DNA of 44,306 nt from Nitrosomonas oligotropha (GTDB lineage: Bacteria; Pseudomonadota; Gammaproteobacteria; Burkholderiales; Nitrosomonadaceae): the NCBI RefSeq assembly GCF_900106555.1, contig NZ_FNOE01000023.1:1-44306 (forward strand), read 5' to 3'. A program made the translations under genes and the position numbers. Under the pieces are notes generated by a model. The model had not been told where the DNA came from. It saw nothing but the letters and a program-made list of their open reading frames with translations, and made no database searches. Position 1 is the first letter of the stretch. Each line of letters opens with the position of its first letter. Below, one piece after another: positions 18,978 through 27,100 of the stretch.

Positions 18978-20294
18978 ATGTTGAAACACTTAGTTGTAAT
19001 GTGGATTGCAATTTTTTTCAACATGAATTTAGTTTTTGGGGAAATTACGAATTCACCCCTCTCTGATCCAAATAAAAGCGAGAGTGTTACAGCTAGAAAT
19101 TTACATATTGATAATATTACTATTCAAGCTGCGATGGATTCAAAAGAATTTAGTTTGAGTGACGAAGATCGAAAGAGACTCATCTATGAAATTTCTCGGG
19201 ATTCAAAAAAGGAAGTTATTGATTGGCATAAAGACCAATATTTATGGTTAGGTATTGCATTTTTACTAGGTGGAGGTGCTTTCATTAGATATACCGTTAC
19301 TTCTGTAGTAAAAAATCAAGTGTCGAGGATGGATGAAGTCAGAGATAAGGCTATTGAAAGTACTCGACTTGCAACCGTTGAAGTAGATGAATCAAGAAAA
19401 GTTCTTGACGAGTTTAAGGACTTAAAAAGGACTATAAAGGAGGAAATTTCCAGCAATTCAAAACTTCTCAAAGAGCTACAAGATAAAGCCAAAGAACTAG
19501 ATAAAACTATGTATGGTGTTTATGATGATTTAAGGGACGATTTTAGAGGTGACAAAGAATATTTAATAACTAGACTCAAAGCTCATGATAAATGGCTAAA
19601 AGCTATAGATATATCTGCAGCAGCTGCAAATAAAGTTACCGATACGCTAATTGATGATCTAAAAGGTAATGATATTGATGCGAAAATTGAGGCTGTTGAG
19701 CTTTTGCCATATTTCGCACATGATAAAGAAAAAATAGTCGGCGTACTTAAAGAAATTCTTGAAAATGAAAGTCAGAACCAATTCGGGGTGATAATTTTAA
19801 GCAAATTAGGAGAGTTTGATGCAGACGATCAGGTGTTTGATATTTTAACAAAATACTGTAACGATTTAACTAAACCTAATGTCGCTGCAGTAATCGGGGC
19901 GCTTGGCAAGCTTCAAGAAAATAGAAAAGATGATCCTGAGTTTATTAAAAAAATTGTCAGTAAACTCATAAATTTGCTTGAGTCTTTAATTAATAAGGGA
20001 CAAAGTAAAAATGAGAATGAGGATGAAATTGCCAACATTAAAAACGCTATTGCATTAGCACTTAGCTATTCTGGGGAGCGAGGAGTAGAAGCGGTTCCAC
20101 TCCTTATTCAATTGGTAGAGGATTCTAGTGAAAATGAGTATCGTATGTCAGCCGCAATTGCTTTAGGCAATATCGGCGAAAAAGCCATACATAGTATTCC
20201 TGCTTTGACGCTATTGTCAGATGATCCACGTTTGGAAGTGACTTCCGCAGCACAAGATGCGATTGATAAAATAAGAAAAGTTAAGTCAACCTGA
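18978..20294 (+). CDS. Membrane-anchored coiled-coil/HEAT-repeat protein, function unknown
   Basis: About 438 residues from ATG 18978. The N-terminus (MLKHLVVMWIAIFFNMNLVFG) looks like a signal peptide or first membrane segment. A second hydrophobic helix, WLGIAFLLGGGAFIRYTV, lies near residue 90. Then comes a charged coiled coil (about 105-180). The C-terminal half is HEAT-like helical repeats (AKIEAVELLPYFAHDKEKIVGVLKEIL; RMSAAIALGNIGEKAIHSIPALTLL). An in-frame upstream ATG at 18885 would add 31 residues and spoil the signal peptide. HEAT repeats usually bind proteins. The gene runs toward the RiPP operon and its 3' end overlaps the HExxH gene by 14 nt. Composition is AT-rich like that operon, so they may have arrived together. 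I do not recognise the family. Confidence 0.75.
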   Translation: MLKHLVVMWIAIFFNMNLVFGEITNSPLSDPNKSESVTARNLHIDNITIQAAMDSKEFSLSDEDRKRLIYEISRDSKKEVIDWHKDQYLWLGIAFLLGGGAFIRYTVTSVVKNQVSRMDEVRDKAIESTRLATVEVDESRKVLDEFKDLKRTIKEEISSNSKLLKELQDKAKELDKTMYGVYDDLRDDFRGDKEYLITRLKAHDKWLKAIDISAAAANKVTDTLIDDLKGNDIDAKIEAVELLPYFAHDKEKIVGVLKEILENESQNQFGVIILSKLGEFDADDQVFDILTKYCNDLTKPNVAAVIGALGKLQENRKDDPEFIKKIVSKLINLLESLINKGQSKNENEDEIANIKNAIALALSYSGERGVEAVPLLIQLVEDSSENEYRMSAAIALGNIGEKAIHSIPALTLLSDDPRLEVTSAAQDAIDKIRKVKST

Positions 20295-21129
20295 GAAGTG
20301 CCATAGTTAGCAGGCTTCCTTGCTTCGTTAATGCTTCAGATTTATCAAAATCACATAATGATATTAATTGGCTTTCGATCTCTTCCTTTCGTTTTTTCAG
20401 GAATTTTTGATTAGATTGATTAATGTCTGTCATTAATATCTTTTTAATAAACTCTCTGATAGTTTTAAATACATAGAGTGCATGGATAATGCCACGTGCA
20501 TTTCTGTATTCATTCTTCCATGGTGAGAAATATTTTTGGTTTGATTGATTAACTAGCGGCATTTCCTCTTCGATTAACGTGAGTTGAAGATGCATAGTTT
20601 CATGCAATATAGCCTCAGCAACTCTCAAACTATCATTGTTTATTCGCTGCGAAGGTATTGAAACAAAAATTGAAAAAGGTATATTAGGTAAGCTGTAGCT
20701 GACATCGTATTCATTATCTTCAAGTTTAAGTAAATGAATATTTCTAACCAAAGCTCTTATAGTATCAATGATGGAGTTTTCAAATTTCAGCCATTCGAAA
20801 GCATCATCAAGACACTCCTGAATGGGTAATGCCTGTAGTTCATTTGCATTATAAGAACCGATATTATTTTTCTCATTGTTTAAGGCTAATTCAAACGGCA
20901 CTGGAAACACTGGAATTTGATTTTGTAATACATGAGCCAAAGGGTACAAATCTGCAATCTTTTTATTTATAAGGCAAGCTTCTGTTGAATAATTATCTTT
21001 ATTAAGCCCCGTTTGTTTTTCTAAAGTTTTCCATTTTTCTTTTGCAAGCTTCTGACCTAGACAAGGAAACCATGGTGATGAGTCTGCATTGTTAAAATGT
21101 TGCAGGATGAGTGCCGTAAGTTCATTCAC
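20281..21129 (-). CDS. HExxH-type putative peptide beta-hydroxylase of the RiPP operon
   Basis: A 282-residue protein with the motif AILHETMHLQL (His176-Glu-Thr-Met-His180) and, about 30 residues on, ARGIIHALYVF carrying a further His. This pattern fits the HExxH family encoded beside FxsB-type radical SAM genes, some members of which are 2-oxoglutarate-dependent peptide beta-hydroxylases and not proteases. It starts with GTG 21129, which overlaps the stop of the upstream oxygenase gene (GTGA). AGGAGTAAGGAG provides the ribosome site. It is the last gene of the operon and would modify the peptide from 22847-23038. Substrate and reaction are inferred from neighbours. Confidence 0.78.
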   Translation of the reverse strand: MNELTALILQHFNNADSSPWFPCLGQKLAKEKWKTLEKQTGLNKDNYSTEACLINKKIADLYPLAHVLQNQIPVFPVPFELALNNEKNNIGSYNANELQALPIQECLDDAFEWLKFENSIIDTIRALVRNIHLLKLEDNEYDVSYSLPNIPFSIFVSIPSQRINNDSLRVAEAILHETMHLQLTLIEEEMPLVNQSNQKYFSPWKNEYRNARGIIHALYVFKTIREFIKKILMTDINQSNQKFLKKRKEEIESQLISLCDFDKSEALTKQGSLLTMALLRLT

Positions 21130-21725
21130 TCCTTACTCCTATAAAAAGAATAAACAAGAGTAAAACGTTCCCCTTCTTTAATTGTTGAAACTGCGTGGTT
21201 TGATTTGGCAGATATTTCAAATGCAAATGCGCTATTGTGTATTGGCCTGTATATCTTCCCAAGGTCATTCGGGTCAGTACTATTGAATAACATAAGCATA
21301 CCGCCATTCTCATCAATCCATCCTCGATTGAGTTGTATTAGAAGCCTGTGAGTTTCCATGTCAGGAATAAAATCGTTGTGTATCCTAATTCTTTGCCCCG
21401 GGATAAGTTTGTGAGCAGTACAATCAATCTTGTCATCAAGTGTTATAGCAAATACATTTTCCATAAATATCTTAATTTGATTAAGATATTCATAGTCGCT
21501 TAGAGATACAAGGTTTGAAGGCAGGTTAATATCATAAAAACTAAATTCATATTGCTCGTAAAAGTCAGTCTCGGTCAATGACCAAGGAGCTGATTTTTCA
21601 AGCCATGACAATAGTTCCATACTAAATTCAACATTAAATGCATTTGGAGAAAACGCATGAGGAAATGGAACCTCTGATTTAGTTACAGGACCTATTCTTA
21701 GATAGGGATTCGTTGATATTCTCAT
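21126..21725 (-). CDS. 2OG-Fe(II) oxygenase, cyclophane-peptide associated (YhhC-like)
   Basis: A 199-residue double-stranded beta-helix dioxygenase. The iron triad is visible as His116-Asn-Asp118 (RIRIHNDF) and His177 (SNHAVSTI), and Arg187 in GERFTLVYSF is placed to bind 2-oxoglutarate. Small enzymes like this sit beside cyclophane-forming radical SAM maturases, for which the name YhhC is in use; I place it there by context and motif, not by search. The first 47 nt overlap the end of the radical SAM gene, and its stop overlaps the HExxH gene. It probably hydroxylates a residue of the maturing peptide. Confidence 0.82.
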   Translation of the reverse strand: MRISTNPYLRIGPVTKSEVPFPHAFSPNAFNVEFSMELLSWLEKSAPWSLTETDFYEQYEFSFYDINLPSNLVSLSDYEYLNQIKIFMENVFAITLDDKIDCTAHKLIPGQRIRIHNDFIPDMETHRLLIQLNRGWIDENGGMLMLFNSTDPNDLGKIYRPIHNSAFAFEISAKSNHAVSTIKEGERFTLVYSFYRSKE

Positions 21726-22839
21726 TTAGGATATGTTGAAGCTTCGCTCTGATATGATTGATAATGTGTAATTGATCTCGGCAATAAACTGATGGATTAT
21801 TGTATTCTGAATTGGCACTCCAACGATGAAGTGGCATACCCCCGCCGCACACATAAAGCTCTTGACAGGTTTTGCATTTTTCTGAAGTGGGGCGTTGAAG
21901 CATGTGTGATAGGGCAAATTCTTCGGACTTAAAAACATCTACAAGTTCATGCGTTTTTATATTCAATTGTTCTGAGAATCGATCAGCTCTACTGAAGTTA
22001 CTTTTTAAGGTATCATTTTTAGTAATTGTTCCATCTGTATCAATCACGACAATACCAAAATCTGTGATTCCTGTACCTTCCTTAATACTTCTGCCACCCA
22101 GAATCAAGCGAATATAGTCATCCAGAATTCTAATTTTGATAGGATTTTTATCTTTTAAATATATATCAACCAGGCCCTGAAGCCATGTGCCATATTCACT
22201 CGAATCAAACGAAGCTTTACCATAGGGAAGCTTGTCATGGTTTCCATCACGATATAGAAAATCTACATTCTTAGTGCCAGTTGATTTAAAAAAGTTATAA
22301 ATTTCCACTGGATTAGATTTTGGTTCAATTACTGCCAATAGTCCTGCAAAAAGAAAAGATGAATCTGAGTGTGATTTTAGTTTTTTCAGACCGGCAATAA
22401 CTCGACTAAAAGTACCTTCTCCTTTATGACCAACCCTATTTGCGTTATTAATGTTTTCCGGGCCATCCAAGCTAACAGATATTGAGACACGGTATTGGGA
22501 ACATAAATCAAGTATGGCTTCGTTAATTAGCATTCCATTGGACTGGATACTGATGCAGTATTTATCTGGAATTACAGAACGAAGTCGCTGCAGAAGATAT
22601 TTGAGTCTTTGAAAACCCAAAAGCAATGGTTCACCACCATGTAAAACGACAGCAAAGGGTTTAGTTTGCGAGATTCTTACTTTTTCTAGGTTAGCAGCGA
22701 TTGCTGAAATCGTTTCTCTAGAGATAAAGTTGGGCATATCTTCCCAACTATCATCTCCCATATTATATACATAACAGTAGCTGCAATTAATATTGCATCG
22801 GCTGGAAACCTTAATTAATACGGTATCAATCTGAATCAC
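21679..22839 (-). CDS. Radical SAM/SPASM peptide maturase, cyclophane-forming type (FxsB/YhhB-like)
   Basis: A 386-residue radical SAM enzyme. The cluster motif is CNINCSYC (Cys15, Cys19, Cys22), followed by the HGGEPLLLG and SVSLDGP motifs of the fold. The C-terminal SPASM region has EKCKTCQELYVCGGGMPLHRW and a further Cys in VYCRDQL, binding auxiliary clusters. Enzymes with this HGGEPLL and CGGG...HR pattern (FxsB, XyeB, GrrM relatives) join an aromatic side chain to the beta carbon of the residue two positions later, making three-residue cyclophanes. It starts with GTG 22839, 7 nt after the precursor stop, so the two are coupled. Confidence 0.88.
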   Translation of the reverse strand: MIQIDTVLIKVSSRCNINCSYCYVYNMGDDSWEDMPNFISRETISAIAANLEKVRISQTKPFAVVLHGGEPLLLGFQRLKYLLQRLRSVIPDKYCISIQSNGMLINEAILDLCSQYRVSISVSLDGPENINNANRVGHKGEGTFSRVIAGLKKLKSHSDSSFLFAGLLAVIEPKSNPVEIYNFFKSTGTKNVDFLYRDGNHDKLPYGKASFDSSEYGTWLQGLVDIYLKDKNPIKIRILDDYIRLILGGRSIKEGTGITDFGIVVIDTDGTITKNDTLKSNFSRADRFSEQLNIKTHELVDVFKSEEFALSHMLQRPTSEKCKTCQELYVCGGGMPLHRWSANSEYNNPSVYCRDQLHIINHIRAKLQHILNENINESLSKNRSCN

Positions 22840-22846
22840 TTAGGAT

Positions 22847-23038
22847 TCAACGGTTGTGACGATTGTGCACTCGATCATAGTTATAAATAGTTGACTCGCT
22901 ATCATTCCTAACTTCTTCGATTAGACGGGAAAGAACGGGGCTGTCTATCTCATCAATATCAATCTCTACAAGTTGTTCATTGGGTATAGTCGTATCAAAA
23001 CGGAAGTGTGGGGAGGATTGAATCATAGTAGAGTCCAT
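22847..23038 (-). CDS. RiPP precursor peptide with YDR-V-HNR-HNR core (YhhA-like)
   Basis: A 63-residue peptide. The leader is acidic (LVEIDIDEIDSPVLSRLIEEV), and the C-terminus is a compact aromatic/basic core, Tyr-Asn-Tyr-Asp-Arg-Val-His-Asn-Arg-His-Asn-Arg, directly before the stop. The three units Tyr-Asp-Arg, His-Asn-Arg and His-Asn-Arg have the aromatic-X-X spacing used by three-residue cyclophane synthases; Tyr, His, His matches the published shorthand 'Yhh'. It is the first gene of the four-gene minus-strand operon. The start at 23038 has no strong ribosome site; Met5 (23026) is an alternative. No secretion or protease gene is visible nearby. Confidence 0.83.
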   Translation of the reverse strand: MDSTMIQSSPHFRFDTTIPNEQLVEIDIDEIDSPVLSRLIEEVRNDSESTIYNYDRVHNRHNR

Positions 23039-23239
23039 TTAAAAAATTACTTTCTTTATAATATTTTTTATGTATTATTTTAAATCCAAATTTATTATAA
23101 ATTTTAATCTAATATTCAATTAATTGCATTAATTTCTTTGGCGAGTCTATGGAGAATATAATTCTATTATTTTTGTGGAGAATAACATTCTGTTTTTTAA
23201 AAGAAAATATTGGTATATTTTTTCTATTTTTTATCATTC

Positions 23240-23400
23240 ATGCAAGATCTTTATCAACAGATTACACCGCTCTTCTCCTTCCATACACCAGAAGGGATCA
23301 TAGCTCAGGCATCTACCCCCTGGTTAAATTTCAACCACAATGGGTGGTCAATTTTAGACCGGTTTAACAGCTTTATTGAGTCTGCCAAATAATTGTTAGT
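23240..23400 (+). pseudogene. Higher-GC relic, possibly the end of an IS21-family element
   Basis: A patch of near-normal GC in otherwise about 25% GC DNA. A 50-codon frame (ATG 23240 to TAA 23390-23392) has no ribosome site and no family I recognise. Two similar 15-mers, GGTTAAATTTCAACC and GGTCAATTTTAGACC (11 of 15 identical), stand in direct orientation near 23321-23363. Repeated tips of this look occur at IS21-family ends. I regard it as an insertion-sequence scar, with low certainty. Confidence 0.3.
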
Positions 23401-23474
23401 TTTCGTCAGAGGCATCGGTACATAACACCTTCCCTTATTCTAAAATATGACTCCAACCAGCAATTGAGGCTACA

Positions 23475-23648
23475 GTGGATATACACAGAGTACTGGAACA
23501 TTCTCAGCGCAACATAATATTACTAATTATTATTACGCTTGCAGCTCTGATGTTTCATATAGACCATAAAGCAAATAAAGCTGAAGTTAATTCAAACAGC
23601 GTTTCCTTTAACACACTTTTATTGAAAGGTGCAATCAATGGCCGTTAG
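23475..23648 (+). CDS. Possible small single-pass membrane protein
   Basis: A 57-codon frame starting GTG 23475, with GAGG 7 nt upstream. Residues about 14-29 (NIILLIIITLAALMFHI) form one membrane helix, followed by a polar tail. I do not recognise it. It lies within a relic-rich stretch, and the next frame overlaps its end, so it may be a fragment of a longer lost gene. Confidence 0.3.
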   Translation: MDIHRVLEHSQRNIILLIIITLAALMFHIDHKANKAEVNSNSVSFNTLLLKGAINGR

Positions 23649-23781
23649 GGAGGTGGAGGCAGACAGAGCGATTACATCGCGTCGTGGACGGATTCTTGCT
23701 AATCAAGGGCGGGTAGGTTCTTTGGGCATGCCACTAAAGAATCGAGCTGATACGCCAAAAACCTATGTGTTACCGGAGTAA
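23638..23781 (+). pseudogene. Short 47-codon frame, probable gene fragment
   Basis: ATG 23638 to TAA 23779-23781 encodes a basic peptide containing SRRGRILANQGRVGS, faintly like the region after the membrane anchor of penicillin-binding proteins (RRGRILDRNG). A fragment is more likely than an intact gene. It has a usable AAAGG upstream. Assignment is tentative. Confidence 0.25.
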
Positions 23782-23811
23782 GGAGAAAAGTTATTCCCAC
23801 GCTCCCAGTAG

Positions 23812-24029
23812 CTACAGGCTATTCTTCCAGCCTATTTATTTGTTTCTATGGAAACAATGGGGCTACTTCACTTCCTAATGCCAAGCACGAAGATCTCGCA
23901 GAGTGCTTAAGTCCCAAGGGCCCGCTAGTACTTATCGAACTTGGCTATATTGCTAATGATGGGAATAGAGAAGCATTAGTGAATCCAAAAAAGCGCGAAG
24001 TAATTTGTGTGGCTATCGCCAGAAGTTAG
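23812..24029 (+). pseudogene. C-terminal relic of an N-acetylmuramoyl-L-alanine amidase
   Basis: About 70 codons without a start, ending at TAG 24027-24029. The piece PLVLIELGYIANDGNREAL resembles the conserved C-terminal segment of Amidase_3 enzymes (P..LVE.GFISN..E...L). The N-terminal two thirds are missing. This is a decayed gene fragment and not functional. Confidence 0.45.
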
Positions 24030-24194
24030 GATAGCCCATTTAACCTAACTAGAAAAGTTTTGATGCGTTAACGACTACAATTTATGTTTTCGTATTGACT
24101 ATTGATCCGATCACCTGAAGTTTGTGAATTCACCTAACCATAATGAATGTAATACATTCCATTATTTTATAATAGTAAGTAATGGTTCTAAACC

Positions 24195-27100
24195 TCACCT
24201 TGCCGGATCATTAGGATTATCTTTACCTCTTCTAATGTTCCACATTAAGTTTAAGTTTTGGTTGTTCGAAATCTTGCTGCAAATATCGAGAATTGCTAAA
24301 CGAAGTGGTGCGGCGGAAAATGTCATAAACGATTCACCTTCTGTTTGTCGATAGACGTCATCTATGGCGTTCCTAATTAATTGGTGTAAGTTAAGTTGTT
24401 CGGCGAATTTGTTGAAGCGAAGTGATTTGGACCACATTTGCCAAGTTATTTCGCCTTGTCCTGGCCCTGGCTTACCACTGACTTGCGTAATCACGTAATC
24501 AACTGTTTTTGCTCTATTTTGAGTGTTTATGTAACCAATTGCATTTACATCATTATTGGATATATCCATCTGGTGCCCTATTCGCAATACCTCCCAATAA
24601 AATCGTGATATGACATATAAGTGCAACCATATTGCATATATTTTTCTTTCATTCTCAACGGATGGGCAATGCTCGACTAGTGATTCGTGAATATTGCTCC
24701 ATTTTTCAGTGATGAATGGAAGTAAATCGAGTGCGCTACGCAGGTGTCGCAAGCCGTTAAGTACAGATTGCTCGAGCTCACCCGACAATTTCGCAAAAGT
24801 ATTTCCCTCGATTTTAACTTTACTTCGAATGAGCTTCTCAAGATCAAATAGCAACCGTTCGAACGTGATTTGAGCTGCACCCATATGTACGCGTAAAGAC
24901 CAGATTGTTTGATGTCGAGCATGATCTAAAAGCGATCCTGCTCTTTGTACTTCTGATTCAGCACGACGAATCTTATTTGTTTCTTTTGCTAATTCATTGA
25001 TTTCGTCCTCAAGTGGACAAAAAGATCCATCAGGACTTTGTTCCAAGTCACTGACATGTAAGTCTAAACGAAATTTTTCGTCATACTGCGTAAGGTGTAA
25101 ATGTGAGCTGTGTACCAGAAGTTCGGCCCTTGCAAGGTGGATTGCAGCATGACTAATAGCATGCTCAACATTGGCTGCAGAGCTTCCGCATGCCGCCAAA
25201 TCCAAATATCGATGTGCTGTTCGAAATCGACCTTGCAAATACAATACCCTTGCGCGCAGTACATAAGCACTCGAGCGATGCCTCGTATCTTCGAATGTGT
25301 CTCGTGAGGTTTCTCGCAACATTGTTTCGTAACGTACTGCAAGATTTTCAATTGGGTTCAGTTCCGGCGATCCATTATGTGGCCATGGTTTGAATAAACC
25401 ATGCCAAGGCAAACATTCTTTCCCCAATCGTGCTTTTACTTCTAACTCTGTGAAATCGCGAAGGATTCTGCGAACTCGAATTCTTCTCTTGCTGTCATTT
25501 TCTGTTGCAGAAGTTACCTTAAGTGCATTTTCAGCCCATTTGCATACGACTATGACAAGATCATACCAACCCAAGTGCGACAGAGCTCTCGCAGGATATA
25601 GCCATTGTCGAACATCCTTTTCAGGTACTTCGCTTGTGTCAGTGTTTTTGATTTGACTGTTCAACTCAGCGAATATGTTGGTGATTAATCCATGAAGTTT
25701 CTGTGCTCGATCAGGGAAATTTGTGTTGACTAGATCCTTAATATTAAGATTTCTCCTTCTCAATTCTGTTTCTAAAACCGACAGAAAATCCATCTTGACA
25801 AAGTACGATTCTCCTGCAATTCGATTGAAGAATTCGACTATAGTTTTCATCGCTTGCAATGCTTCTTCAGGCAACATCAATTCTTTGAGTGCCGCCCCTA
25901 TACAATCATTGGCCCCAAATTCCCCTGGCATTGCATTGTGAGCGATCTCGAATACCTCACCAGTAATGTCACTTTCCTCACGCTGATTGAATTGGTGGGC
26001 CCAGCCGATCAATGTGTCAGGCGATGCATCAGATCGGAGCAAACGTTCGGATCTTCCGATCGCAAGCGACAATGTCTGGAGTGCGTGTAGGCGTAGTTTC
26101 TGAACGTAACTTGCAAGATCAAAGCAAGCACTCTGCTCGTCATTCGGATTCACCACACTCGTTAGTCCAATACTGTTTAAGAACCACTGAAGAACGTCAG
26201 GATATTCGGAACTATCCGAGCTGGCTTGCGAAGGGTTATTTAATCGATTGTAGATTCTTGTCAGTATTACACATACTTCGTCGTTGACCGCTATATGTGA
26301 TGTTTCTCGCCCCTCTATTATTGGTAAACGCAATATTGCGCACATTACCATCAGAATTCTTAGCACTGCCACACGATGGTACAGATATTCATAAAATGCT
26401 TGAACATCTTGTGTTAACAGGAAAACGTCAACATACATTGTTCTAGCTGCTGCAAAATGCAGTGAAGCGGATAGTGCTCCTTGAATAATTACGCGAGCAC
26501 GCCGACAAGCATCGTTTGCATAGCGTTCTTTCCATTTCAGAATCACGTTGCCAACATGGAGATCAGAAGTAAGTCCTCCATAGAATAGTTCGTGAATACT
26601 TTTCTCAAGTCGGATTCGTCCGCCTTGGTGGATTACAATATTATGGTTTTTCTGAAGTGATCTTAGTAACTTGTCTACGTAGTTATGTGCATCTTGGATA
26701 GTTCCACTTGGATTAGGAATTGAAGTAGATGCGATAAATGATTCCGTTTCTGGCAAAAACCAGCGCTCCGTTAGAGATCGCACGACAGGGATGGAGAGAG
26801 GACGGCGAAAAACAGATAATACAGCTACAAGTGCAGCAGATTTCAGTTCATCAATTGGATTTGAATCTTTCTCAGAATGCTTTGCATACCTTGAAATGGC
26901 TTGCTTTAGAAGTAGTATCGAAGCGACTCTTTCTTCTAGTCCTTTCGCAGTTTGAGTGGCCGTTCTGACATCCCAGACTTTGTTAAGGGCAAGCGGGGGA
27001 TTCCCAGCTTTGACTAGAGTCTTATGTACGTGCAAGCATGAATTGGAAGTCAAATAACTTAATGATTCTCTGATGTTTTTCATAACGCCAAGTGTCGGAC

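Noticed and set aside
23149..23367. 72-codon hydrophobic plus-strand frame
   Set aside because: The hydrophobicity comes from very T-rich DNA, it has no good ribosome site, and it crosses into the relic in a different frame.
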